Part shown: piece by piece, positions 8,827 through 18,120 of the stretch
Position numbering within the stretch: position 1 is the stretch's first letter
How the letters are laid out: every line of letters begins with the position of its first letter
Assembly (NCBI GenBank): GCA_003222245.1
Contig: QHVH01000007.1
Span: 310,001-374,000 of the forward strand
Length of the DNA: 64,000 bases
Direction of reading: 5' to 3'
DNA from: Blastocatellia bacterium AA13
GTDB lineage: Bacteria > Acidobacteriota > Blastocatellia > UBA7656
Notes under the pieces: model-generated
The model's input: the letters and a program-made list of their open reading frames with translations, nothing else
Told to the model about the DNA's origin: nothing
The model's database searches: none
Position numbers and translations under genes: made by a program

Positions 8827-11205
8827 ATGTCCAAGATCAGCATTCTGGTTCTTTGCTTTCTATTCTACCTGGCCGCGCTCGCGATGCCCCATTCCGCCAA
8901 TAATAAAAACGGCTCGACGCAGGATATCGCTCCATCGGCTGTGACCATTCAATTGCAGCCCGTGCTGACAACCGGATTGAGCAGCCCTCTGTTTATGACC
9001 AACGCACACGATGGGAGCAATCGGCTGTTCATAGTCGAGCAGCCGGGCACTATTAAAGTTCTCGTTCCGGGTCAGACAACTCCAACGAATTTCCTGGATA
9101 TTCAAACGCGAGTCTTATCAGGCGGCGAGCAGGGACTGCTGGGTCTTGCGTTTCATCCTCAGTATCCGACCAACGGCCGTTTCTTCGTCGACTACACTCG
9201 ACAAACCGATGGAGCAACCGTAATCGCCGAGTACCACGTCTCGCAGTCCGATCCGAATCTCGCGGATACTACCGAGATAACGCTGCTCACGATCCCGCAG
9301 CCTTTCACAAACCACAACGGCGGGATGGTCGTCTTTGGGCCCGACGGCTTCCTGTATATCGGAATGGGCGACGGAGGTTCGGCTAACGATCCGGGGAATC
9401 GCGCTCAAAACATAAACAACCTGCTGGGAAAAATTCTGAGAATCGACGTCGATCATGCGAACGGAGCGGTTCCATACTCGTCTCCCTCCGGCAATCCATT
9501 TTTCGGAGCCACTCCCGGCGCTGATGAAATCTTCGCGGTAGGCATGAGAAACCCCTTCCGCTTTTCGTTTGATCGAAGCACTGGGCAGTTATATGTCGGA
9601 GACGTGGGACAGGGCGCGTGGGAAGAGGTCGATATCGTCACTGTAGGGAAGAACTATGGCTGGCGCGTCTACGAAGGAAATCACTGCACTGGAAACGATC
9701 CGATGCTGTGCACCACGCCGCCTCCTTCCGCCTATACTTTTCCAATTCTCGAATACGGGCACACGGGCGGAAGGTGCTCGATCACGGGCGGCTATGTTTA
9801 TCGCGGGCCGATTCAGACCCTGCCGACGGGAAGCTATGTATTCGGTGATTTCTGCACGGGCGAGATACTCATGTTCGACGGAACCAATCAGACCGTTTTG
9901 ATGGATACGACGCTCAGTATCTCATCTTTCGGAGAGGACGAAGCCGGAGAGATCTACGTCGTCGGACTTGGAGGCACGGTTCATCGCATAGTGAATCCGA
10001 ATGCGACCTGTTCATTCAATCTGTCACCGGGGAGCAAGATGCTTCCTCCGACAGCTACGAATGCGAACGTCATGGTAACCGCGCCGGTCAATTGCAACTG
10101 GAGCGCCGTGAGCAATGACTCCTGGATTACGATCAGTGGTGGAAGCAGCGGCGCCGGCACGAATCCCGTGCTCTACTCCGTGATGCAGAACGTGAGCTCG
10201 CTCCCGCGAACGGGAAGCATGACCATAGCAGGGATGACATACACGATCACGCAAGCTGGTATTCCGGCCGTCGCGCTGAGCGGATTCAAGACCGACTTCG
10301 ACGGGGACGGGAAGACGGAGCTCGGTTTTTATAGAGCAGGAACCTGGGGGATTTTGAAGTCGATGCAGTCGTATAGCTTCGCCAGCGGCCAGTTCTTTGG
10401 CTGGGGCGGAAACGGGCTTCAACCCATCGTCGCTGACTTTGACGGCGACGGCAGAGCCGACATCGCCTACATAGTGCCGCCCGCCTCAGGGCAGAGCGCC
10501 GCGTATTCAATATTGAAATCAAGCGCGAATTACAGCTTCGGACAGGCGTTGTTCTTTCCGGCCGGCTTCCCGAGCCTTGGAGACACTCCAGTACCTGCCG
10601 ACTTCGACGGAGATTTGAAGGCCGACCCGGCGATCTGGAGGGCGTCGACCGGAGTCTGGATTATTCCGCAATCAAGCACCGGATACAGTTCCGTTCTCTT
10701 CGCTCAATGGGGACAGTTCGGAGACGTTCCCATCGTCGGCGACATCGATGGAGACGGCCGCGCGGATATCGGGTTCTATCGCAACGGAGTGTGGGGGTTC
10801 CTGAAGTCTTCGCAGTCCTTCAGCCTCTCGAGCGCGCAGTTCTTCAGTTGGGGAGGGACGGGGCTCCAACCGATCGTGGCGGACTTCGACGGCGACGGCA
10901 AAGCCGACCTTGCCTATGTTGCTCCGCCGGCAGGCGGCCAGAGCGCCGCATTCGCGATACTGAAGTCGAGCACCGGGTTTAGCTTCGCGCAGGCTCAATT
11001 CATACCAGCGGGCTGGCCCAGCCTTGGCGACACGCCGGTGGTCGGGGATTACGATGGAGACGGTAAGGCCGATCCTGGAATCTGGCGAGCTTCGGCAGGC
11101 GTCTGGATCATCCCCCTGTCATCGACGAACTATAGCTCGCACATCTTTAGTCAGTGGGGACAGCAGGGCGACGTCTCGTTTCCGAATAGCACAGGGAAAA
11201 GATAG
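8827..11205 (+). CDS. Secreted PQQ-type sugar dehydrogenase with BACON and FG-GAP modules
   Basis: 792 aa, preceded by GAGGAGG eight bases before ATG. An N-terminal signal peptide is followed by a six-bladed propeller of the soluble aldose/sorbosone dehydrogenase family (about 45-390) with [14 protein letters not shown] and [11 protein letters not shown], positions that hold the PQQ pocket and catalytic His/Arg in that family. A BACON-like domain follows (about 395-480: [21 protein letters not shown]), then two FG-GAP/VCBS rounds (about 487-790) full of DFDGDGKAD calcium loops. Likely an extracellular carbohydrate oxidase tethered to glycan or the cell surface. The FG-GAP part is nearly the same as that of the gene at 14257. 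Confidence 0.85.
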   Translation: MSKISILVLCFLFYLAALAMPHSANNKNGSTQDIAPSAVTIQLQPVLTTGLSSPLFMTNAHDGSNRLFIVEQPGTIKVLVPGQTTPTNFLDIQTRVLSGGEQGLLGLAFHPQYPTNGRFFVDYTRQTDGATVIAEYHVSQSDPNLADTTEITLLTIPQPFTNHNGGMVVFGPDGFLYIGMGDGGSANDPGNRAQNINNLLGKILRIDVDHANGAVPYSSPSGNPFFGATPGADEIFAVGMRNPFRFSFDRSTGQLYVGDVGQGAWEEVDIVTVGKNYGWRVYEGNHCTGNDPMLCTTPPPSAYTFPILEYGHTGGRCSITGGYVYRGPIQTLPTGSYVFGDFCTGEILMFDGTNQTVLMDTTLSISSFGEDEAGEIYVVGLGGTVHRIVNPNATCSFNLSPGSKMLPPTATNANVMVTAPVNCNWSAVSNDSWITISGGSSGAGTNPVLYSVMQNVSSLPRTGSMTIAGMTYTITQAGIPAVALSGFKTDFDGDGKTELGFYRAGTWGILKSMQSYSFASGQFFGWGGNGLQPIVADFDGDGRADIAYIVPPASGQSAAYSILKSSANYSFGQALFFPAGFPSLGDTPVPADFDGDLKADPAIWRASTGVWIIPQSSTGYSSVLFAQWGQFGDVPIVGDIDGDGRADIGFYRNGVWGFLKSSQSFSLSSAQFFSWGGTGLQPIVADFDGDGKADLAYVAPPAGGQSAAFAILKSSTGFSFAQAQFIPAGWPSLGDTPVVGDYDGDGKADPGIWRASAGVWIIPLSSTNYSSHIFSQWGQQGDVSFPNSTGKR
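10285..11190 (+). repeat. FG-GAP/VCBS module, two tandem rounds (copy 1)
   Basis: Two rounds of about 145 codons, each with the order FYRxGxWGxLKS, FFxWGGxGL, DFDGDGxAD, GQSAA, PxGxPSLGDTP, IWRAS, WIIPxSS, QWGQ. The same module closes the gene at 14257-17862. Confidence 0.8.
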
Positions 11206-11381
11206 ACATATAGCTCTGTGTGAGATGACTGCTCGGGTTAATCAGGACGAGTGATGAGCGGCTTTGGTTTATTCCCACAATCGGAACTGACTCGGTCTGA
11301 TACTTATAAGGGTAGCCGAGTACGGGAACTTCATAGATGGGCTGGGGTCTGCAACTCTTTGAGGGTTGCGCCCCGGCTGCT

Positions 11382-13328
11382 CTATAAACACTCGGCGCCG
11401 GCATTTCCGATTCGCGTGACCGCGGCTGCTCGCTCTGACTGATCCGGAGTCCCCAGCCCGAATCGCGCGGAGAATTTGAAAGTGCTCCCGCGCCCCGGTT
11501 CGCTTTCGATCTGAATGTGCCCGCCCATCATCTCCACGAGCTGGGAAGAGATCGTCAACCCGAGTCCAGTGCCGCCGTACTGTCGCGTGATCGACCCGTC
11601 GGCTTGAGTAAATGCCTGGAAGATCATGCTCTGTTTATCGCTCGGGATGCCGATTCCCGTATCGACAATCGCGATCTCGAGCCATGTCTCGCGATTTGTT
11701 ATCCACGCCGGTCGCACCCGCAGTACGACTTCGCCTTTATGTGTGAATTTGATGGCATTGCCGACGAGATTGAGGATGACCTGACGAAGGCGGACGGGAT
11801 CACCGACGAGCGCATCGGCCGTGCCTGACCCGATATCCAGGACAAGCTTGAGGCCCTTCTGCTGAGCGCCGACAGCCGATGACTTGATCGCCTCCTCCAG
11901 GCAACAGCGGAGGCTGAAGGCGGCGCGGTCAAGCTCGAGCCTGCCTGCTTCGATTTTCGAGAAGTCGAGAATATCATCGATAATGATCAACAAGGCTTCG
12001 GCCGAGCTCATCAACGTGACCAGATAGTCACGCTGTTCCTCAGTGATCTCGGTGTCCAGCGTCAACTCGGTCATGCCGATGATGCCGTTCATCGGGGTTC
12101 GAATCTCATGACTCATATTGGCAAGGAACTCGCTCTTATAGCGGCTCGCGGCTTCGGCCGCTTCCTTGGCCATCTGCAATTGCTTTTCGGCCTGTTTGCG
12201 CCGCGTCACATCTCGAGAGATTCCGCGAAAACCTACGGGCTGGTCGTTGGCATCTTTGATCAACGAGATGCTCGACTCTATGCAATACTTGACGCCCTCT
12301 CCATTGATCAGCTCGTAGGTGGCTCCCCTGACGGGCTTTCCCGTCACATAGACCTTCCGCAGCGTCTCGAACGCTTTTTCGAGGTTCTCGTCGTCGAAGT
12401 GCCGGCGGTTGTCGCTGTTGTTCAAGGCCAATAATTCTTCTCGCGTCCGCTTTTGCTCCACCAACACCTGATTGTTGAAGAAAGTGAAGTGGCCGATCAG
12501 GTCGGTTTCCCAATAGCTGTCGGCCATCTCCTCGACGATCGTCCTGTAGCGTTCTTCGCTTTGTCGGAGTGCTTCTTCGATGCGCTTTCGTTCGGTCACA
12601 TCCTGTGACACGCCTCTGAACCCAACAGGCTTGCCGGCCGCGTTTCTAATCAACGCCACGTTGGCTTCTATATGACGCCTCGAGCCATCCGCTCGAATAA
12701 GCTCATGCGCGATGTCGCGGACGGGCCGCCCGGTCATAAAAATCTGCTTGAATGCAGCGACCATATGGGAGGAATTGCTCTCGTCCATGTAATCGTTCGA
12801 TTTCAAGCGGAACAGCTCTTCTCGCGAACGGCCATGCGATCGCACGACCCTGTCGTTGACGAAGATATATCGTCCCGCGAGATCGGTCTCCCAATATCCT
12901 CCAACCAGTTCCTCCACAAGCGATTTGTGCCTCTCCGCTGCTTCTTTCAGCGCTGTTTCGAGTTCGCATTGACGCTCTTGCGCCTCCGCCAGCGCCGCTT
13001 CGAGCCTGCGCGATTTTTCTTCCGCTTGAAAGAGGGCTTCTTCGAGCGTGCTGTTGCGCGCTTCTACGTCATTCAAGACGCCTTCGGAATTACTTTGATT
13101 TGTATCTGCTTCGTTCGGACTTTCCAATTCGCGAGTATGCTCGTCGGCCCCTTTCCGAGCCTGTGTGGGTTTGTTCTGAGCACTTTTGGACGATGCGAGC
13201 GCCGTTTGTAGAGCGCTCTGGCTTACTTCGGCTGGCTGCGATTGATCAGAACCCCGGCGCAGCTCCATTAGCTCGGCTCCGGCAAGCCGGCCTCGGTCTG
13301 CGCTCTCATGCCCCTTGTCTGACATCAA
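11382..13328 (-). CDS. PAS-PAS sensor histidine kinase
   Basis: 648 aa. Residues 1-135 are polar and coiled coil. Two PAS/PAC units follow (about 136-255 and 262-385), each ending in GFRG(V/I)S(Q/R)DVT, then HisKA with the phospho-acceptor in FLANMSHEIRTPMNG (about 410) and HATPase_c with N (NLVGNAIKF), G1 (DTGIGI) and G2 (GGTGLGL) boxes. No transmembrane segment is seen, so it is probably a cytoplasmic sensor. The kinase core resembles hybrid BarA-type kinases, but the protein stops soon after the ATPase, with no receiver domain. No response regulator gene is adjacent, so its partner is unknown. Confidence 0.88.
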   Translation of the reverse strand: MMSDKGHESADRGRLAGAELMELRRGSDQSQPAEVSQSALQTALASSKSAQNKPTQARKGADEHTRELESPNEADTNQSNSEGVLNDVEARNSTLEEALFQAEEKSRRLEAALAEAQERQCELETALKEAAERHKSLVEELVGGYWETDLAGRYIFVNDRVVRSHGRSREELFRLKSNDYMDESNSSHMVAAFKQIFMTGRPVRDIAHELIRADGSRRHIEANVALIRNAAGKPVGFRGVSQDVTERKRIEEALRQSEERYRTIVEEMADSYWETDLIGHFTFFNNQVLVEQKRTREELLALNNSDNRRHFDDENLEKAFETLRKVYVTGKPVRGATYELINGEGVKYCIESSISLIKDANDQPVGFRGISRDVTRRKQAEKQLQMAKEAAEAASRYKSEFLANMSHEIRTPMNGIIGMTELTLDTEITEEQRDYLVTLMSSAEALLIIIDDILDFSKIEAGRLELDRAAFSLRCCLEEAIKSSAVGAQQKGLKLVLDIGSGTADALVGDPVRLRQVILNLVGNAIKFTHKGEVVLRVRPAWITNRETWLEIAIVDTGIGIPSDKQSMIFQAFTQADGSITRQYGGTGLGLTISSQLVEMMGGHIQIESEPGRGSTFKFSARFGLGTPDQSERAAAVTRIGNAGAECL

Positions 13329-13530
13329 CCCTCAGTCGTCCTTGCAGTCGACGGGTGCGAGGGCGGAATCCGCAAATCTGATACCAGTTGCTATGCCCTG
13401 ACATTACATAGAGATATTGCCCGTTTGTCGCCGCCTGTGGTGTTATTTCACGGATGGCAGGCACGATCTTCGCTGTATTCAGCCACAGTGGGACTCTACG
13501 CACCTGAGGTTATTCAGTTCTAATTTGATC

Positions 13531-13923
13531 TTATTTGATCAGAGGGCCGTCAGGATTACAGGTCATTTCTACGACCGTATATCGCTTCTTGAGGTCATCT
13601 ATCTCACGGCGCTGTGTGTCGAGAATCTCTTGATAGTTAAACGGAGGATTGCCCCAACATCCGGTGAGTCTATAAAACCGAATCTCCCTGCCGTTGGAAT
13701 CGACGAGTTTGCCGTCCTGGCACACAGCTTTGAGATTATTCAGTATTTGTTCGACGGTGACCCTCTTGACTTCGCTTCCGCTCGGACCCGAACTGATCAA
13801 CTGCGCGGAGACTACGTCTCCGGGCTTTATTCCATCAGGAAGACAGCCCGCGAATCCGGATTGATCGGCCTCAGCCACGCACGAGCAGAGTAACAAACTT
13901 GAAAGTATCAGTAATCTGGACAT
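13531..13923 (-). CDS. Small secreted protein of unknown function
   Basis: 130 aa. The ATG at 13923 is chosen because a GGAG element lies 7 nt upstream and a signal peptide follows directly (MSRLLILSSLLLCSCVAEA); a longer in-frame ORF to 14106 would start inside a repeat. The mature part has four cysteines and reads DGIKPGDVVSAQLIS, then a C-terminal helical segment (TQRREIDDLKKRY). I do not recognise the family. Likely periplasmic or, less surely, a lipoprotein; the lipobox is not canonical. Confidence 0.6.
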   Translation of the reverse strand: MSRLLILSSLLLCSCVAEADQSGFAGCLPDGIKPGDVVSAQLISSGPSGSEVKRVTVEQILNNLKAVCQDGKLVDSNGREIRFYRLTGCWGNPPFNYQEILDTQRREIDDLKKRYTVVEMTCNPDGPLIK

Positions 13924-14036
13924 TTTATTGCTCCGGGTCACCTTAATTCGGTTATACGCCGCCGGCCCGAAGCGGTCAAACCCCGAAGCAGTCAAATCAT
14001 GAGCTTGGAATTCCTGTCGACGCATTCGCATGGCCT

Positions 14037-14063
14037 CGCACGCAGGATGCGCGCGCTCCCAGG
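14037..14063 (+). repeat. Short interspersed GC-rich repeat
   Basis: Contains GCAGGATGCGCGCGCTCCCA, which recurs with one change at 17999-18021, and its second half again at 18045-18062. Confidence 0.55.
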
Positions 14064-14120
14064 TCGAATCACACCCACAGAGGCAGCTATACAGCCTCAT
14101 GATCACTCATAACAAAACAC

Positions 14121-14148
14121 GTGACAGCGGTAAATTTTCATGTAGAAT
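14121..14148 (+). promoter_or_regulatory. Putative promoter for the BNR/FG-GAP gene
   Basis: GTGACA at 14121-14126 and TAGAAT at 14143-14148 with 16-nt spacing resemble housekeeping -35/-10 boxes, about 100 nt upstream of the start at 14257. Confidence 0.35.
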
Positions 14149-14256
14149 AGCTGGGCGACGGTAATGTTGTAGTACTGGTTGTGCTGCCATTTCTGACGTC
14201 TTGTCCACCCGGAGCAAGTTTTCTAGAAGCTCAAATGAGATCTGCAGGAGGGACCG

Positions 14257-17200
14257 ATGAGAGAGTTACGTGGACCTCACCATTCCGATTTGAAACTATC
14301 AAACCATAAGCAAAGCTCGCGATTGCGAGTCATACTGATATTCGTTTCCTTGATGGTATTCGCCGTCGGTATTGCTCTGTTGCCGAATCAAAGAGTAACG
14401 GCTAACGCTATTCGGCGCGGGCCGCGGCCTACACTCGCGTCACCATATGATCGTAGTGATCGGGCCTCCGCTCAAGATCGAGCTGCACAGGCCGGCGATC
14501 AACAGGATCAATCACGCAATGAACGCGCCGTTGATAAAGATAAAGACGACGATGACGACGACGCGGATCTACCATCGTTCTTCAAAGGACACGTCGATAA
14601 ACAAGAGTATCTTCGAATGCGCGGACAGTACATCGCCCAGCTTCGCGGGCTGCCTCACGGTCTGATGTACGATCCGCGAGTCAGAGCTATTCAAAGAATG
14701 GAGCGCGCCGAGCAGCGGATGCGCCAGGGAATAGAGGCGCAGTCCTCCATCAGCAGCCTGCGATGGAACTCTATCGGTCCGGCGCCCATCCCGAATGGCG
14801 GCTTCAGCTTCAGCGGCCGCGTCACCGCCATAGCGGTTCACCCGACCGATCCTAGTAAAGCCTATGTCGGAACGGCCCAGGGCGGCCTCTATCGAACTCT
14901 GGACGGCGGAACAACCTGGACGGCGCTAATGGATACCGCTCAATCGCTCGCGATCGGCGCGGTCGCGATAGCTCCATCGAGCCCGTCTACGGTGTTTGTC
15001 GGAACCGGCGAAGCTAATTCATCGGGCGATTCTTTCTTTGGAGTCGGGCTGTATCGAATCGATAATGCCGACACAACTCCCGTTCTGAACGGTCCCTTTA
15101 GCAAGGACGGCAGCAATAATAATCTGATCTCTCAAAACAGCATCAGCCAGATCGCCGTCAATCCCGCGGACGCCAACACGATCTTTGTGTCAACGACCGC
15201 GGGAATCGGCGGTATTGGAGCTTCATTCCCGTCCGCTCGGCCGGCTTCCGCCCTGTTTAGATCGACCAATGCGCTGTCCGGCGCCGTGACCTTTACAAAA
15301 TTTCCGGTTCCTGTCGGAAGCGTGGACGTCGATGTGACCGACATCGCGATGGAGCCCGGCAACGGGAACAATCTTCTCATTGCGACCGAGGGCTTCGACG
15401 GCAGCAACCTGACAGGCGGCGTGTTTCGAAGCACCAATGCGCTGTCATCTCCGACCTTCACAAGGACTCTTGCCATCGCCGATTTCATCAACGTGAAACT
15501 GGCCATCAACAAGGTCAGTACAACGGTAACGGTTCTGGCGGCGACCGGCGAGAACTCAGGCTCCGGGACCTGCAGCACCGGCGGCGTGTTGAGGCGCTCC
15601 ACGGACGGCGGACAGACTTTTTCAGCCCCGATCACCGCAGCGAGCGGTTATTGCGCGGGCCAGTGCTTCTACGACATTCTGATCGGAATCGATCCCGGCA
15701 ACAGCAATGTCATCTACATCGGAGGCCAGGCGAACGGTTCTTGCGGCGCCGCGCTCAAGAAATCAACCGACGGCGGCGCGAGTTTCGCATTCAGCGGCTC
15801 GCTTCATCCGGACAGCCATGCGATCGGAATCGCGCCGTCGAACACCTCAATCGTCTACGCAGGCAATGACGGAGGCATCTGGAGAACCACTAACGCAGGC
15901 GGCGCCTGGACGAGTCTCAACAACACCGGTTTCAACGCTACGCAGTTTCAGAGCCTTGCGCTTCATCCATCAAATCGCGAGTTCATGATAGGCGGCACTC
16001 AGGATAACGGCTCCGAATTTCGCAAGACGGACGCAACCTGGGTTCAGAGCGATGGAGGCGACGGCGGGTACACGCTGATAGATCAAAGCGCAACCGATAC
16101 AACCAACGTCACGATGTACCACACGTACTTCAATCAGACCAACAACCTGATAGGTTTCGCTCGCGCTACGGTAGCCAATCCTTCGGGAGGAGGTTGGTCG
16201 TTTTTCGGCGCTCAAAACAACGGGGTTTCGTGCGTGTCGAACAACGGAATAGTCTGCAGCGACCGGGTGCTCTTCTACGCGCCGATGGCTCTCGGACCCG
16301 GAACTCCGAACACGGTCTATTTCGGAACCGACCGGCTCTATCGATCAATCGACAAAGGCTCGAACATGATCGCGGTCAGCCAGGGGCCGCTGGTAGCCAA
16401 CGTGCCCGTCAGCTCGATCGGAATATCGCCGCAGGATGACAATGTTCGAATCGTCGGATTGTCTAATGGGAAGGTCTTCAGAACGACTACCGGCTCATCG
16501 ACTCTCAACGACGTCACGGGATCGGTCACCAACAGATATATTTCGCGGGCCGTGATTGATCCGAACAACACGAACACGGCCTACGTGACCGTGTCCGCCT
16601 TCGGCATTCCTTTGGGAGCGCATGTCTGGAAGACTACGAACCTGAGCGCGGGCAGTCCGACGTGGACGATGGCGGGCGCCGGAATACCGGATGTTCCCGT
16701 TAACGCATTCGTTGTCGACAAGAACAACAGCAACAATCTCTACGCAGGAACCGACATCGGCGTATTCAATTCAACCGACGGAGGCGCGAACTGGACGCCC
16801 TTCGGAACCGGACTGCCAAGAGTGGCTGTGTTCGATATGGCAATTCAAAACAACTCTCGCGTCTTGCGCGTCGCGACACACGGCCGCGGCATCTGGGAAA
16901 TTTCTATCTCGTCCACGGCGCTGTTCCGCGGCAAGTCCGACTTCGAACCTGATCTCAGAACGGAACTGACTTTTTATCGCGACGGAACCTGGGGCGTTCT
17001 CAAATCGTCTCAATCGTTCGCGCTGGGCAGTGCTCAGTTCTTCAGTTGGGGCGGCGCCGGTCTCCCGCCGGTCGTCGCGGATTTCGACGGAGACGGCAAG
17101 ACCGATCTCGGCTTCATCGCACCTCCCGCGGGCGGGCAGAGCGCGGCTTACTCGATCTTGAAATCGAGCACTGGGTACAGCTTCGCGCCTGGGCAGGTAT

Positions 17201-17862
17201 TCTTCTCTCCGGCTGGGTTCCCGGCTCTCGGTGACACTCCGGTCGTGGGAGATTTCGACGGCGACGGCAAGGCCGATCCGGGAATATGGCGCGCCTCGAT
17301 GGGAATCTGGATCATTCCGCTCTCGTCAACAAACTACACTACCTTCATCTTTGCGCAGTGGGGACAACAGGGTGACGTCCCGATCGTCGCGGACTTCGAT
17401 GGCGACGAGAAAGCTGATCTCGCCTTCTACAGGGATGGCACGTGGGGTGTTTTGAAGTCCTCACAGGGCTACAGTCTTGGAAGCGCGCAGTTCTTCAGTT
17501 GGGGCGGCGTCGGCCTTCCGCCGATTGTCGGCGACTTCGACGGCGACGGTAAAGCGGATCTGGCTTATGTGGCGCCTCCAGCGGGAGGTCAAAGCGCGGT
17601 CTACTCGATACTGAAGTCGAGCACCGGATATAGCTTTGCACCGGGCCAGGTGTTATTCGTGCCGGCGGGATTCCCCTCCCTTGGTGATACGCCTGTCGTA
17701 GGCGACTTCGACGGCGACGGCAAGTCGGATCCGGGTATCTGGAGAGCTTCTCAAGGCATCTGGATTATCCCGCTCTCGTCTTCGAATTTCTCGTCGTTTG
17801 TATTCGCTCAGTGGGGACAGATGGGAGACATAGCGATGCCTAATAAGGTGAGCCAGTTCTGA
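14257..17862 (+). CDS. Giant secreted BNR/sortilin-like propeller protein with FG-GAP modules
   Basis: 1201 aa, with GGAGGG 4 nt before ATG. A signal/anchor segment lies at about 25-50 (VILIFVSLMVFAVGIALLP), then a charged linker with a run of Asp/Glu near residues 90-106. From about 165 to 885, repeated blade motifs of the form GGLYRTLDGGTTWTAL and GGVFRST place it with BNR/VPS10-like sialidase-fold propellers, as in secreted xyloglucanase-like and sortilin-like proteins. Catalytic residues are not evident. Residues about 890-1195 are two FG-GAP/VCBS rounds matching those at 10285-11190. Probably an outer-surface or secreted glycan- or protein-binding protein; the substrate is unknown. Confidence 0.8.
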   Translation: MRELRGPHHSDLKLSNHKQSSRLRVILIFVSLMVFAVGIALLPNQRVTANAIRRGPRPTLASPYDRSDRASAQDRAAQAGDQQDQSRNERAVDKDKDDDDDDADLPSFFKGHVDKQEYLRMRGQYIAQLRGLPHGLMYDPRVRAIQRMERAEQRMRQGIEAQSSISSLRWNSIGPAPIPNGGFSFSGRVTAIAVHPTDPSKAYVGTAQGGLYRTLDGGTTWTALMDTAQSLAIGAVAIAPSSPSTVFVGTGEANSSGDSFFGVGLYRIDNADTTPVLNGPFSKDGSNNNLISQNSISQIAVNPADANTIFVSTTAGIGGIGASFPSARPASALFRSTNALSGAVTFTKFPVPVGSVDVDVTDIAMEPGNGNNLLIATEGFDGSNLTGGVFRSTNALSSPTFTRTLAIADFINVKLAINKVSTTVTVLAATGENSGSGTCSTGGVLRRSTDGGQTFSAPITAASGYCAGQCFYDILIGIDPGNSNVIYIGGQANGSCGAALKKSTDGGASFAFSGSLHPDSHAIGIAPSNTSIVYAGNDGGIWRTTNAGGAWTSLNNTGFNATQFQSLALHPSNREFMIGGTQDNGSEFRKTDATWVQSDGGDGGYTLIDQSATDTTNVTMYHTYFNQTNNLIGFARATVANPSGGGWSFFGAQNNGVSCVSNNGIVCSDRVLFYAPMALGPGTPNTVYFGTDRLYRSIDKGSNMIAVSQGPLVANVPVSSIGISPQDDNVRIVGLSNGKVFRTTTGSSTLNDVTGSVTNRYISRAVIDPNNTNTAYVTVSAFGIPLGAHVWKTTNLSAGSPTWTMAGAGIPDVPVNAFVVDKNNSNNLYAGTDIGVFNSTDGGANWTPFGTGLPRVAVFDMAIQNNSRVLRVATHGRGIWEISISSTALFRGKSDFEPDLRTELTFYRDGTWGVLKSSQSFALGSAQFFSWGGAGLPPVVADFDGDGKTDLGFIAPPAGGQSAAYSILKSSTGYSFAPGQVFFSPAGFPALGDTPVVGDFDGDGKADPGIWRASMGIWIIPLSSTNYTTFIFAQWGQQGDVPIVADFDGDEKADLAFYRDGTWGVLKSSQGYSLGSAQFFSWGGVGLPPIVGDFDGDGKADLAYVAPPAGGQSAVYSILKSSTGYSFAPGQVLFVPAGFPSLGDTPVVGDFDGDGKSDPGIWRASQGIWIIPLSSSNFSSFVFAQWGQMGDIAMPNKVSQF
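16940..17845 (+). repeat. FG-GAP/VCBS module, two tandem rounds (copy 2)
   Basis: Same order of motifs and about the same length as at 10285-11190. All four rounds share long runs of identical residues and many identical codons. Confidence 0.8.
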
Positions 17863-17900
17863 CGCTCGATGGTAGTTAGAGCATCGCTCGAGAACCTGAT

Positions 17901-17926
17901 AGGGGCGGCCCTCCGCGGCCGCCCCT
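17901..17926 (+). terminator. Hairpin terminator after BNR/FG-GAP gene
   Basis: Perfect 10-bp GC-rich stem (17901-17910 with 17917-17926), 6-nt loop, followed by CTTATTG, 38 bp past the stop. The T tract is weak. Confidence 0.6.
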
Positions 17927-17998
17927 CTTATTGAATAGCATCCTTCGAAGTGGAAAAGCCGTTCTTCGTATCTCTGCGGGTAATCGATTCAGGATGAA

Positions 17999-18062
17999 CG
18001 CAGGATGCGGGCGCTCCCAGGCATGCTCCGAGGCATGTGTTACCAGGCGCGCGCTCCCAGGT
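17999..18062 (+). repeat. Two copies of the short GC-rich repeat
   Basis: 17999-18021 matches 14041-14061 with one change. 18045-18062 repeats its GCGCGCGCTCCCAGGT half. Both sit just upstream of the promoter of the next gene. Confidence 0.5.
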
Positions 18063-18085
18063 AATTGCGGCTCGCGTCCTTTTGC

Positions 18086-18091
18086 TATAAT
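18086..18091 (+). promoter_or_regulatory. Extended -10 promoter element
   Basis: TATAAT preceded by TGC (TTTTGCTATAAT), 30 nt before the start codon at 18121. AGAGGAG at 18105-18111 is the ribosome site. No convincing -35 box is visible. Confidence 0.5.
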
Positions 18092-18120
18092 GAGGCTCCC
18101 GTTGAAGAGGAGTCTCACCC

